A stretch of 64,000 bases of DNA from Porphyra umbilicalis (lineage: Eukaryota > Rhodophyta > Bangiophyceae > Bangiales > Bangiaceae). Made by a program: the position numbers and the translations under genes. Under the pieces are notes generated by a model, which was not told the DNA's origin, searched no databases, and saw only the letters and a program-made list of their open reading frames with translations. Location of the stretch: NCBI GenBank assembly GCA_002049455.2, contig KV918777.1:424547-488546 (forward strand), given 5' to 3'. The stretch's first letter is position 1; every line of letters begins with the position of its first letter. This document shows, piece by piece, positions 1-9,958 of this stretch.

Positions 1-44
1 CGGCCAGACGACGAACCAACGTGGTGGTGCTTAGAACCGCTACA
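1..44 (+). repeat. 3' end of the 5' LTR of E1
   Basis: It matches 8081-8124 at 42 of 44 positions (differences at 13 and 16) and ends CGCTACA. Similarity to the downstream copy stops sharply after TACA, which fixes the LTR end. A few bases later, at about 50, comes TGGTGGAGCAG, where a tRNA primer-binding site should begin. I could not match it to a particular tRNA. Confidence 0.8.
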
Positions 45-175
45 ATTTTTGGTGGAGCAGCAGAAGATTCCGGCCGTTGTCACGCCCGTACCGGGTAGCC
101 GGTTCCTCGATCGTCTGTTGGTTTGTGAGTTCAAGGCGACGTGGATCTCCGCGTCGGTCTGTCGTGGATTACCGC

Positions 176-1864
176 ATGGCCACTATGGTGGCGTCGCCGT
201 CCGACATCCCCAAGTCGAACGCGATCGCTAGCGGTATGCCGGCGGGTACATCCGCTGTGACCCCAGCGGTCGCTGCAACAGGGGGATCCGCGGCCGGATC
301 AGGGATTCCCTTCACTCCGCCTCGGCCATTGGCGGACCTCGTGAGCGAAACGGTTCGTCGGGTCCCGCCGGGGGCCGGTGACTTCCTCCCTCGACGTCAC
401 GACGAACGGACGGGATTGGTGGATCAAGATCGTGATCCGGCGACGCCTTTAGCGATGGCCGATCTGGACACGGCGCTGTCAACGTTCCGAGAGTCGTTAT
501 TTGCCGACGTTTTTCGGGTCATCGCGGCGAGCCCCGCGGGCTCTGCTCAAGATGCCCCCCGCCGAGATTCTCCAGTGGACACGCGGAAGAGCCGCAGCAA
601 AGGGAAGTCACGGTGGCACCGTAGTCCCTCGTCGTCATCGTCGTCTTCATCTTCCTCTCCGTCGCCGGCGAAAACCGACAACGACGACGACCAAATGGGG
701 CGCAAGGTGGGGTCCGGCAAGTTGGCGGTCCTCGAGTGCCCGGACGATCGCTTCGCGGGCGTCTTGGACTACCGATCGTACCGCCTACGGAACCGTCACT
801 CGACCTACGGGGCGTCGCAGGCCCGCAAGATGGGACGGACGGCCAAGAATATGAAGTTCTCCTTCGGGGGGACCCCGATGTTCAACGGGAAGGAACCCCT
901 CAAGGTCTTCTCGTGGCTCCGAAAGTTCGTCAAGGCCTGCGATGACAACGACGTGTCCGAGGGGATGGGTTTGTACCTAATTCCCAACTTCCTGGCGGGC
1001 GACGCTGAGACGCGGTTCACTCGGAACCTACCGGGGTCGGATATCGCGGGCGGACGGGGCTCGCTTGGATCCTTTCCCGCGGCGGTCAATTGGCTGTTGT
1101 CGACCTACGCGGAGCCGCACGCTTTGGGGCTGGCGCAGGACAAGTTTAGCCGGGCTGCGCTCGTGGACAACGAGGGGGTGGATGCCTTCGCGGCACGTCT
1201 ACGGAGCCTCGCTGAGCTTTGCGGCAACATCCACTCCGAGGGGACGATGAAACAGCAGCTGATCCAAGGCCTACCGGAGTATCTACGGACGGACGCCTTC
1301 GTGTACAACTCGGCGCAACGAAGCTACCAGCAGTTATCGACGTATGTGGCGGGGAAGTATCGGGCCGCCAAGGACGTCATGGCGTTGGCCAGCCGGGGGG
1401 CACCCGGGGGATCATCGCGAAAGGGACAGACGTCGACGGGGCCCCGAGGCCTCTCGGTCAACCAACTCCACTCCTCGTGTGAGGAGGATGACACGGCGAC
1501 GTACGACACGGTCGCGGTGCTGCCGTCGGGTACCCCGGGGTTCCGCACGGATGGAGGAGCGCCCTATGTTCGGCGGGAGGCCCCGACGGGTCCCCCGCTG
1601 TGCTACATGTGTTGGACGCGTGGCCACCGAGTCCCTGATTGCAAGATTCTGACGGACAAACAGCGGGACCTCGTGAAGGCCGCGCGGAGCACCTTCCTTC
1701 GACAGAGGCACGCGGGGGCGGGCGCCCCCTCGGATCGCACCTCCGTCGTGGCCCTGGTGTGGGACGACCTGTTGGGCGGTGCGGAGTCAACGAGGACGGA
1801 AGGGGGGGACGCCCCGCCCGTGGCAACCCCGGCCAAGGGGCGCCGCGGGGCGGGAAACGCCTAG
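176..1864 (+). CDS. gag: Gag polyprotein of E1 with CCHC zinc knuckle
   Basis: This is the structural protein of the retrotransposon particle, which packages element RNA in the cytoplasm. The frame is open from about 77, but the first ATG is at 176 and gives about 562 residues; I chose that start. The N-terminal third is Ser/Arg/Pro-rich with a long serine tract (about 620-660 nt). The middle, from about 840 to 1400, resembles the retrotransposon gag fold in being rich in Leu, Phe and Trp with FxGTPMFNGKEP near its start. A single zinc knuckle CYMCWTRGHRVPDC lies at residues 476-489 (1601-1642) and would bind RNA. The last 225 bases overlap pol, which lies in the -1 frame. Confidence 0.88.
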   Translation: MATMVASPSDIPKSNAIASGMPAGTSAVTPAVAATGGSAAGSGIPFTPPRPLADLVSETVRRVPPGAGDFLPRRHDERTGLVDQDRDPATPLAMADLDTALSTFRESLFADVFRVIAASPAGSAQDAPRRDSPVDTRKSRSKGKSRWHRSPSSSSSSSSSSPSPAKTDNDDDQMGRKVGSGKLAVLECPDDRFAGVLDYRSYRLRNRHSTYGASQARKMGRTAKNMKFSFGGTPMFNGKEPLKVFSWLRKFVKACDDNDVSEGMGLYLIPNFLAGDAETRFTRNLPGSDIAGGRGSLGSFPAAVNWLLSTYAEPHALGLAQDKFSRAALVDNEGVDAFAARLRSLAELCGNIHSEGTMKQQLIQGLPEYLRTDAFVYNSAQRSYQQLSTYVAGKYRAAKDVMALASRGAPGGSSRKGQTSTGPRGLSVNQLHSSCEEDDTATYDTVAVLPSGTPGFRTDGGAPYVRREAPTGPPLCYMCWTRGHRVPDCKILTDKQRDLVKAARSTFLRQRHAGAGAPSDRTSVVALVWDDLLGGAESTRTEGGDAPPVATPAKGRRGAGNA

Positions 1865-4800
1865 GGGGGGTGGCATCGCCATCCCTCTCCATCTCCCCTG
1901 TCCGCCCCAACTCCCCGGTCGCCCCCCGCCACGTCACGCTTGCCTCCCCGGGGGTAACCGCGACGTGGCCTGTCCCGGCCCGCTGCCCCAGCCGTCGTGG
2001 GCGATACCGCCCGCGGTTCAAGGGGACGGTGTTGCTACTACGGAAAGAAATTTTTGAGATCAGCGCGTCGTACCAGTTGGCGCCGTGGCAGACCCCCATC
2101 CCCACGAGGGCGGTGGTCGACACTGGCGCCGGGCCAAGTGTGATCCGCGCGGGTATGTTGCCCGAAGGGTGGACCGAGTATGCATCGCGGGCGCCGCCCC
2201 GGACCCAAGTGAGTGACGCCTCAGGGCAGCTGCTCAAGGTGAACGCGGAGGTGTCGCTGACGATCTACGTCGGGGGTGCCGCTATGGAGTTTGAGTTCCT
2301 CGTGGTCAAGGCACTGTCGGTACCGCTTATCCTTGGGTGGGACTTCCAGCGCAACTACGTGGACACCATCTCCCCCAAGACGCAGACGATCAAGTGGGAC
2401 GACGGCACGTCCACGGTGGCGACGCGGAGCTGGACGGGGAACACGCGGCCCACGCCCCCTCTCCGAGGAAACAAGCCGAAGGCCCAAGCTGGGGCTATCA
2501 GGCTTCGGCAAGGGGTAACCGTGGGCCCGCGGTGCATCCAGGCGGTCCAAGTGTGCTGCAACGTCAAGGGGGTCCACCTGGTACGGGAACGCCCCGTCAA
2601 AATGAGCCGACGGAACGTACTGTTGCGCAACGCGGTCGCGGAGTTCTCCCCCAACACCCCGCGGTCCCTCTACCTGACGAACATCAGGGACGTGCCGGTG
2701 CACCTAACGAAGGGGTACGTCATCGGAACCGCGACGGCCTACAATGGACCGCTGCACTTCGTCGAGGAGGAGGAGGAACCGGGGGCGATCCTAGCGATGG
2801 GGGCGAACCCCTGTGACAAGCCCGACGAGGAGGTCAAGACGGGGCAGCAAGCCGAAGAGAGGATCGACGAGGGACAACCTCCACCTCATCCGCCGGACAA
2901 GATGTATCCCAAGCCGGAGGTCCACTGGGAGGGCGTCCCCGACACGCTTCGTGTTGACGTGGACGACCTCCTCGAGGAATACAAGGCGCTATGGGCGGGA
3001 CAACTCGGCAAGGTCGACGTCACCCCGCACCGGATCGAGGTGACCCCCGGGGCACGGCCACGGCGGGCCCAACCCTATCGGGCGAGCCACGCTTCGAGGG
3101 ACATCATCGCCAAGGAGGTGCAACGCCAGCGGGACCTCGGGGTTATCGAGCGCTCAAGTGCCGAGTGGGCCTTCCCTGTGCTTCTGGTTCCGAAACCCGA
3201 CGGGACAGTGCGGTTCTGTGTGGATTACCGCCGACTTAACGAGGTCACGGTGCGGGATGTGTACCCGTTGCCACGAATGGACGATTGTATTGACTTCCTC
3301 GGGGACGCCAAGGTGTTTCCGACGCTCGACTGCAACTCGGGGTATTGGCAGATCCCCGTGGCGGACGAGGACCGGGGCAAGACAACCTTCGTTTGCCACG
3401 AGGGGGCCTACCGCTACATCCGCCTTCCCTTCGGGCTGTGCAATGCCCCGGCGACCTTCCAACGGGCCATCGACATGATCCTCGGCGGACTCAAGTGGAA
3501 GAGCTGCCTCGTGTACCTCGACGACATCATCGTCTTCTCGCAGTCGGCGGGGGAACACGTGGAACCCCTCCGAGAGGTCTTCACGGCGCTGCGCGGCGCG
3601 GGTGTCTCCCTGAAGGCCAAGAAGTGCCACTTGTTCCAAGAGGAGGTGGAGTATTTGGGCCATATCGTGGGCCGGGGGGAGCTGAAGGTACAAGACAAGA
3701 ACATCCGCGGACTGAAGGAGGCGTCTCCCCCGCGGTGCAAGCAGGACCTACGTAGCTTCCTCGGGATGTGTTACGTGTATCGGAGGTTCGTCAAGGACTA
3801 CGCCCAAGTGGCACGGCCGTTGGCCGCCATGACAAGTTCCAAGAGGCCCGACCGGTGGGGGACGCTGTCCGACGAGGCCCTGGGGGCATTCGAGGAGCTC
3901 AAGAGGCGACTCACGGAGGCCCCCATCCTCGCCCTGCCGAGGCGACAAGGGACCTACACGGTTGACACGGACGCAAGTGCGGGGGAGGTCGGCGCGGTCC
4001 TTTTACAAGAACAACCCGACCAATCCACGCGGCCCGTTGGCTATTGGAGCCGCTCCCTCAACGCGGCGGAGAGAAACTACAGTACGACGGAGCGGGAGTG
4101 CCTCGCGGTTGTGTGGGCGTCCCTCCTTCTCCGCCCCTACGTCGAGGGGACCCGCTTCACGGTGCGCACGGACCACGCGGCGCTCAAGTGGATGCCGCAT
4201 ATGGACGCGGCTCACGGGAGGCTGGCGCGGTGGCGGTTGCGACTGGCGGAGTTCGACTACGTGGTACAGACGCGCCCCGGGGCGTCACACCACGCGGCGG
4301 ACACGATGTCACGCATCTCAACACCCGCGGCAGAGGGGGCGATACCCGACGCGGTACCTTGTCTGGCGTTGCCCAACTTGTCGGCCGCGTGGCAGTTACC
4401 GCCGGAGACCAAGGGGGGACTCCTAGGCCCCCTGAAGCTCTCCGAGCTCCTCGAGGGGCAGGCGGAGGACGGACGGTGCAAGCAGGTCCGCGCGGCGATG
4501 GACAGCAACGACAAGTCGCGGTTCCGCGAGGACTCGAACGGCCTGTTGGTACGCACGGCGCCGTTGGACGGGGCCACGCAAGGCTACGTGCCGACCCACC
4601 TGCGCTACGGGGTGATGATGCGGGAGCACTACCCTCCGCAAGCCGGGCACCCGGGGGCGAACAAGATGTACACGTCGATGCGACGGTGGTTTTATTGGGA
4701 ATCAATGGTGGTGGACGTCTACGCCTTCGTGGCCAACTGCACGCAATGCGCGAGGAACCGCGTCGGCAAGCGACGCAAGACCAACTACCTCAAGACCTTT

Positions 4801-5940
4801 CCCCCGACGGAACCGCTGACGGATCTGTGTATGGACCTGCTTGGCCCCCTTCCCCGGACGGCGGCGGGGAACGAACATCTGTTGGTCATCGTGGACCGCT
4901 TCTCCAAGATGACGCGGGCCATCCCCCTTCAGCGGATCGACGCGGAAACCATCGCGGCAGCCTTCTTGGATCACTGGGTGGCGGCGTACGGACCCCCGGC
5001 GACGGTATTCTCGGACAATGGCCCCCAGTTCCGCTCCACGTTCTTCCAAGGGGTTTGCTCGCTCCTCGGGATCTCCAACCGGTACTCCACGACGTACCAC
5101 CCGCAGACGAACGGCCAAGTGGAACGTTACAACCGGACCATCGTGGGCCAGTTGCGGAAATACGTCGAGGACCACCAAGACCGATGGGACGAGTTGGTGT
5201 CGATGCTGACGTTGGCCTACAACAGCCGGCCGCAGCAGAGCACCGGGGCGGCGCCCCTCGAGTTCGTCACCCCCGAGCGTGTACGGAGTCTCTCCGTGGA
5301 ACGCCTCGTCGGCTCCCCGACACCCGAGGAGACGGACAGCAGCCCACGAGCCGTCCGCGAGGGCATCCGAGCGCGGCTGCGAAGCCTGATCCACAAGGTG
5401 CGGAAGTCCCTCACGCTGGCGCAGCGGCGGTACAAGAGGAACTACGACGCCCGCGTACGACCAGTCAACAAGGACGTCCACGCGGGGGACTGGGTGTTCG
5501 GCGATGGCCACACGCGGACCAAGTACAACCTCGGGACCCGCGCGGCCGGGCCGTACAAGGTGTTGTCCCGCGGGGAGGGCACGTTCTCGCTGGACATCGG
5601 CGGGTACCCTGAGACGGTAAGCAGCGACCACGTGACGGCGGCGTCGGGCCCGCCGGGGGATCCGCAGACGCTCCTGCGGAACCTCGGGGTACCCCAAGAC
5701 ATTGTGGTCCCCGAGGGGCATCAACACACGGGCAAGGAGTTCGTCTGGGAGGCCTTCGTGGGCCACAAAGTCGCGGACGACGGCACGCTACGCCTGTGGA
5801 CCCGCTGGTGGGGGTACCACCCCGAGGAGGACACCCTCGAGTTGGCCAGTCGATTCGACAAACATAAGGTGCACCAGTATATGCGGCGTGTGGGCCTACG
5901 AGTCGAAGAAGCCGGGTCAGTCATCGACTTCCTCGCCTAA
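1639..5940 (+). CDS. pol: Pol polyprotein of E1 (PR-RT-RH-IN-chromodomain)
   Basis: This enzyme polyprotein copies and integrates the element. Domains in order are: aspartic protease with DTGAG (from 2119); reverse transcriptase with YLDD (3514-3525); RNase H with DTDAS (about 3964); integrase with an HHCC zinc finger (about 4627-4750) and catalytic acids in MDLLGP (4834), SDNGPQF (5014) and QVERYNR (5122); then a C-terminal chromodomain, VWEAFVGHK through HKVHQYMRR (about 5740-5890). The frame has no own ATG near its start and overlaps gag in the -1 frame, so it is probably made by -1 frameshifting between 1639 and 1864. A G7 run at 1802-1808 is the only obvious slippery tract, but its phase (A GGG GGG) is imperfect. 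All catalytic motifs are present. Confidence 0.95.
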   Translation: MQDSDGQTAGPREGRAEHLPSTEARGGGRPLGSHLRRGPGVGRPVGRCGVNEDGRGGRPARGNPGQGAPRGGKRLGGVASPSLSISPVRPNSPVAPRHVTLASPGVTATWPVPARCPSRRGRYRPRFKGTVLLLRKEIFEISASYQLAPWQTPIPTRAVVDTGAGPSVIRAGMLPEGWTEYASRAPPRTQVSDASGQLLKVNAEVSLTIYVGGAAMEFEFLVVKALSVPLILGWDFQRNYVDTISPKTQTIKWDDGTSTVATRSWTGNTRPTPPLRGNKPKAQAGAIRLRQGVTVGPRCIQAVQVCCNVKGVHLVRERPVKMSRRNVLLRNAVAEFSPNTPRSLYLTNIRDVPVHLTKGYVIGTATAYNGPLHFVEEEEEPGAILAMGANPCDKPDEEVKTGQQAEERIDEGQPPPHPPDKMYPKPEVHWEGVPDTLRVDVDDLLEEYKALWAGQLGKVDVTPHRIEVTPGARPRRAQPYRASHASRDIIAKEVQRQRDLGVIERSSAEWAFPVLLVPKPDGTVRFCVDYRRLNEVTVRDVYPLPRMDDCIDFLGDAKVFPTLDCNSGYWQIPVADEDRGKTTFVCHEGAYRYIRLPFGLCNAPATFQRAIDMILGGLKWKSCLVYLDDIIVFSQSAGEHVEPLREVFTALRGAGVSLKAKKCHLFQEEVEYLGHIVGRGELKVQDKNIRGLKEASPPRCKQDLRSFLGMCYVYRRFVKDYAQVARPLAAMTSSKRPDRWGTLSDEALGAFEELKRRLTEAPILALPRRQGTYTVDTDASAGEVGAVLLQEQPDQSTRPVGYWSRSLNAAERNYSTTERECLAVVWASLLLRPYVEGTRFTVRTDHAALKWMPHMDAAHGRLARWRLRLAEFDYVVQTRPGASHHAADTMSRISTPAAEGAIPDAVPCLALPNLSAAWQLPPETKGGLLGPLKLSELLEGQAEDGRCKQVRAAMDSNDKSRFREDSNGLLVRTAPLDGATQGYVPTHLRYGVMMREHYPPQAGHPGANKMYTSMRRWFYWESMVVDVYAFVANCTQCARNRVGKRRKTNYLKTFPPTEPLTDLCMDLLGPLPRTAAGNEHLLVIVDRFSKMTRAIPLQRIDAETIAAAFLDHWVAAYGPPATVFSDNGPQFRSTFFQGVCSLLGISNRYSTTYHPQTNGQVERYNRTIVGQLRKYVEDHQDRWDELVSMLTLAYNSRPQQSTGAAPLEFVTPERVRSLSVERLVGSPTPEETDSSPRAVREGIRARLRSLIHKVRKSLTLAQRRYKRNYDARVRPVNKDVHAGDWVFGDGHTRTKYNLGTRAAGPYKVLSRGEGTFSLDIGGYPETVSSDHVTAASGPPGDPQTLLRNLGVPQDIVVPEGHQHTGKEFVWEAFVGHKVADDGTLRLWTRWWGYHPEEDTLELASRFDKHKVHQYMRRVGLRVEEAGSVIDFLA

Positions 5941-6045
5941 GTCGATTTCCATGTGGGACACGTGGGTTTTCAAGTTCCGAATCGTCGCGGATTTTCGTTT
6001 ACCACACGTGTCCCGGTCGGAGCCACGTGGCCGTGGTGGTGACCA

Positions 6046-7440
6046 TCACTGTCGCGCGGCGGGATCGTGGCCCTCCCCGTGGCCGTGCCGTCGGGCCAAA
6101 TTGATCGGGCATCGTGGACGTGTCCTGAGGGGCGGATTGGGCCGGCTGGCCCGTGCGGATCTGTCAGAAGGCGGATTGGAAGGTGGGATCGGGATTCGGT
6201 TCGGGGTACAAGGGGCGCTCTCGTGAGGGGTATGCAAATGACCTACGCGGGGTTTACTGGTCGCTGACGTGCCGTCCGGCACCGTCGACGCAACGACACC
6301 TTCTACACTCTGAGCTACTACAACCCCGTGGGGTGGTCCCCTCTCTCCCGTCGTGTTTCATCCTCCCTTGTTCAGCGGTACCTCGAGGCGGGCCCACTCG
6401 ATACAAGGGATGGCCCACGGGGTATGCCTCCCCGCGTAGTGGTCGTCCGTCGTGTCCACGGGGACCCACAGGAGTTCCGCCATGCTGCCGTATGGGACCT
6501 CCACCCCGTAGCACCACGCGGGAGTCGACAGGGTCAAGCGCGAGCGCGTCGCGGTGGCACAACTTAGGTACTCCGCTCGATGACGGGCGACGAGGTGGCC
6601 TGTGAGCCCGCCCCGGTGGTGGCTGCGGGCGGTCGTCGACTGGACCTTCGTGGTGTCTTCCTTGTCGGACGCCCAGATGAACGGGGGACACGTCAAGATG
6701 TAGGCGAAGGTCGGCACCCACGGCGAGTCCCCGGGGGCGTCGTCCATGAAGCCGACGTGAAAACGTCGGTACCCCACCTCGCGGCTACGCCGCACCACGG
6801 TGATCGACGAGGCTCGGTCGTCGAGGGACGGTACGAGGGCGTGCGACCTGGCCGCGTTGTGCTTGGCGAACGGGTTGGCGGGGCGCACCGAGTCGATGCC
6901 CCGGAACGTCGCGCGGGCCAGCGTGTCCGCTTCGCCCATGCGGGCCTCCTCGCCTCCCACGCCGGCGCCCACGTCTACGGGTCGGACAACACGGGTAGGG
7001 GGCCCACGGCGGTGGAGGACGCCATCTCCTCTTCTTGTCGGCCATCGCGGAGGACGACGCCGACGCGGACACCTTGTTGTCGGGGGGGGGGGGGGCCGCC
7101 GGGTCCTCGTCCGACGAGGGTGGTGGGGGCAACCGCGCGGTGGTGGAGGGGGGGGGGGGGACCCCCCGAGGGCCCACAGAAGCAAGAAGCAAGAATCGAC
7201 GGGCACCACGGGGGGGGGTGGACGGCACGTCGTGGGGTGGGAGGAGGAACGAGTCGGCGAACACCGCGTCGCAACCAGCGCGGATGGGTTACGTCGCGGG
7301 GTGGTGGGGAGGAGCCGCGGAGTTGCACGTGGTGGGGGGGTGAGACCGGGGTGTGCGTGTGGGCCACGGGGAGGGGTGGGGACAACGTGCGTCACGGGGG
7401 GTGTGGGGGCCGCGAGACACCGGTGCGGGCCGCGCGCCAC
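6046..7440 (-). pseudogene. Antisense accessory ORF of E1, one in-frame stop
   Basis: An ORF of unknown function runs opposite to pol between pol and the 3' LTR. The - strand frame is open from 7440 to 6046 apart from one TGA at 6358-6360, in a context that fits a CGA-to-TGA change. The true start is uncertain; the first part (7440 to about 6960) is Pro/Arg-rich and crosses long G runs that may hide frameshifts. A core with PAWCYGVEVPYG (about 6470-6510) followed by a Trp/Leu-rich stretch resembles the Trp/EVP core of the E2 and E3 antisense ORFs. Its stop lies 105 bp from the pol stop, a spacing shared with E2 and E3. Homology to E2/E3 is by eye and moderate. Confidence 0.55.
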
Positions 7441-8080
7441 GCCACGCCGGTGTGGCGTGGGGCCGATCCAGTCCGCGGACCGACCTCGACAACCCCTCTG
7501 GGGCGAGGATCGGGGGGGGGGGGGGTGGCGGTTGTGGCCGGCACCCGGCCAGGGGGCCGGGCCGGAACCCCCTCCTCAGGGGTCGTCGCGGGACGGGCAG
7601 GGACGCCACGTCACGTGACGAGGGGGCTGTGTGGCGGTCGGGGTTCCCAGTTGGAAGGGGCGTGGCCCCTCAGCTGTGGACAGCACACCCCCGGGGGCCG
7701 TCCCAAATATCCCGATCCGGGCCAGCAAGGGAATGACCTGTCCAGATCTCGGGGAGATTGGATTCGGTCGGGGGCGGGGCTTTTCCCCAGTGGTTTTCCC
7801 AGCCCCCCTACTACTTGTTTGAACTTGTCACTTTGGAGGGATTCACCGGTTTGGCGCATTTGGGGTGGCTACTTTGGCCACCGGCGTTCGGGTTTGGGAG
7901 GGGTTTATTGAGAGTGGGGACGCTGTCCCCGTCGCCGTTTGATAAAACCAACTGTGCTTTGGACTACGATTCCCCCCTGGGCTTTGCCGTGATCCTCTCC
8001 TCCCGTTGGGGGAAGGCTGGGCTGTGGGTCGATTTCCGGGGCAGTTCATTCGACGGACCGGGCTGATCAAGAGGTCACTT
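7441..8080 (+). other. 3' end of E1: G-rich stretch and most of the 3' LTR
   Basis: No ORF here looks coding. It holds several polyguanine tracts (for example 7510-7526), then mixed sequence leading into the matched LTR end at 8081. The LTR start could not be placed, because only 44 bases of the partner LTR are in the window. TGTG at 7629, preceded by GACGAGGGGGC, is one candidate start with a purine tract before it. Confidence 0.4.
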
Positions 8081-8124
8081 CGGCCAGACGACAAATCAAC
8101 GTGGTGGTGCTTAGAACCGCTACA
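8081..8124 (+). repeat. 3' end of the 3' LTR of E1
   Basis: This partner of positions 1-44 ends in TACA at 8124. The next five bases, CTGGT, should be the right target duplication; the left copy is outside the window. From 8125 the sequence is the body of remnant E2. Confidence 0.8.
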
Positions 8125-9819
8125 CTGGTCCAGTGGACGCCCCCCCACGCCCCCAGTCATTTCGGGGAGTGTCGCCTGCGGACGCAATACGCCGCGAGCC
8201 CGCTGCCCAAGCAAGGCCCGGCTTGGCAACGCTGGCTGAAGCGCCACCCCGTGAAGTGCAAACTGCCTGCCGAGGTGGTGACGGACCTCCCTGTCCTACT
8301 AGAGGCGGGGGACGCGCAGTGGGTGGAGCGCGCCGCTGCGCGCCTTTCCAATGTCATGAACGGGGCCACCGCCGACAACGTGCCGCCGGTCGTGGCGTGG
8401 GAGTGGGCGTTCTCCTCCCCCCCGTCCTTGTGGGAGGGGGATCCTCACTTCCACCACCAGGACGCCCGCACCGAGCGTCGGGTGCGGGAGGCGTCGGGGA
8501 TCCTGGTGCGGGCCTCTCAAGTGGAGAGTACCCATGTCCACGCCTCGGCGCGGCCGGCTTACTATGTCCCGACGCCGTACTGGTGGTCGGCGATGGAGGT
8601 ACCCTTCGGGTTTCCCGCCCGGATGCCGCGCATCGTGACCTACTTTGGCACCGCGCTCCGCCGGGGGGAGTCTACCCCGGCTGCGGCCATCCTCGCAACC
8701 CAGTGGGTGCTGGAGGTCGCGGGGGTGTGGTATGCCTCCGCCCGTACCAAGGGATACCTCTGGCATCTGCCCGCCGGCGTGGTGGGTCGCCTTGTAGGGC
8801 TCCGCCTTGCTGACGTGGCGGAGGGGGCAGGCCCGGACTCGCATGCGTACCTCAGCGAGTTGCTGGACCTGCACCAGTCGTTGGACTAGGAGGCTGCCGG
8901 GCCCTACCTCGCCCGCCGAGTTGTCGGGGAGGAAGGCGAGGCGCCTCGGCCGTTTGTCCACTGCAACAAACGCCTGGTGGGCGGGCGTATAGGCCTCCGT
9001 GAGGGCCTGGGTGACCCCGCCTACCCCTACGCTGTGGGGGTATCGGCGACGTCGCCCCCGCCCGAGTCGGGTTGAGGTGCCCCGGGGGTAAGTTATCCCC
9101 ACCAGCGTCAGCGCACTTGGGGTACTGCCGAGCGCCCCCCTGCTCGTGGGGGCGCTGTGCGGCGGACAACCCGGGCGGGGGCGTCCCCCATGGGGCGGTC
9201 GGGCCGCCCGACGTTTGCCCCGCCGGGGTTCCCGTATTACCAGGCCCTGGGGGCGGGGCAAAGCTTCAGCTGGGGGTACGTCACCCCCCGGTGCGCGCAC
9301 GCCCTGGCGTCCACCTATCCAAGTGCGGCGGAGGCGCTTAGGGCGGCCCATGGGGAGGCGATAGTGGCCTCCCTGGTGGGCACCCTGGCGTGGGTTACCC
9401 GGGGGGCAGGGGCCGTACTGCGGGAATCCCCGTCCCCCCTTACCGCCTCGGCCGAGCAGTTCCTGGTTGACAACACCCCAGAGGCCATCGGGTACCAGAT
9501 GGCCTCCCGCTTGGAGGGGCACGGCCAGCGGGTGGCCCCTGGGCCCGTAGTGCCTGCGGCGGCCGGGGGCTCCAGTCGAGCCCCGTACGCCGGGGAGCCT
9601 GCTGGCGCAGCCGCACCCTTCCGTGGAAGCGGCTACCCCTCATCCGCTGGGCGGTACTCCGCCGCGGAGGCGCCGCCGAGTAGGGCGCCGCGCTCGTCGT
9701 GAGGGCCGGGCCCCGCGGACCGGGGGTCGGCCCAGGAGTACCCGGTGGACCCCCCGGGTTACGACCACTACGGTGGGTACGCCCGAGACGACAGCCCGCA
9801 CTCGCCGGGTAGGGAGTAG
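8125..9819 (+). pseudogene. Antisense accessory ORF of E2, three in-frame stops
   Basis: This is the best-preserved view of the antisense protein family. One frame runs from the E1 junction to TAG 9817-9819, broken only by TAG 8887-8889, TGA 9073-9075 and TGA 9700-9702, with no frameshift. The core (about 8560-8800) reads PTPYWWSAMEVPFG, then ARMP, then ATQWVLEVAGVWYASA, and LWHLP. Further on, GLGDPAYPY (about 9004-9030) matches GLGDATLPYG in E3. A second helical block (about 9295-9510) and a Gly/Tyr/Ser/Asp tail ending SPHSPGRE follow, again as in E3. Each stop can come from a C-to-T change in CAG or CGA. Its start is lost to the E1 insertion. No known domain recognised. Confidence 0.7.
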
Positions 9820-9958
9820 TGAACCGTGTCCCGGTAGGGTACGGGGACATCGAGTTATGGGTAGCCGCGCCCCCTACCATGATTGTCCCTAGTTGAGTTG
9901 GATCTTTTTGTCGGGGGTGTGTGTGAGGGGTACCCTGTACCGGGGTTTTTTAGTTGCA

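Larger units (their letters stand above)
1..8124 (+). mobile_element. Ty3/gypsy chromovirus E1, 5' end truncated by the window
   Basis: This LTR retrotransposon has the order LTR end, gag, pol (protease, reverse transcriptase, RNase H, integrase, chromodomain), antisense ORF, 3' LTR. The first 44 bases recur at 8081-8124 with two differences, and both copies end in TACA, as expected for matching LTR 3' ends. Gag and pol are open throughout, so the element looks young. It abuts gypsy remnant E2 directly at 8125, so E1 appears to have inserted into E2. The left part of the 5' LTR and the left target duplication lie outside the window. Confidence 0.9.

Noticed and set aside
4044-5612. 522-codon + strand frame inside pol, and 354-codon - strand frame at 4702-5766
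   Set aside because: Both overlap catalytic parts of pol in other frames and have the skewed composition of shadows.
9157-9702. 181-codon frame as a separate small gene
   Set aside because: It is in the same frame as the upstream ORF and aligns with the second half of the E3 antisense ORF, so it is part of the broken E2 ORF.
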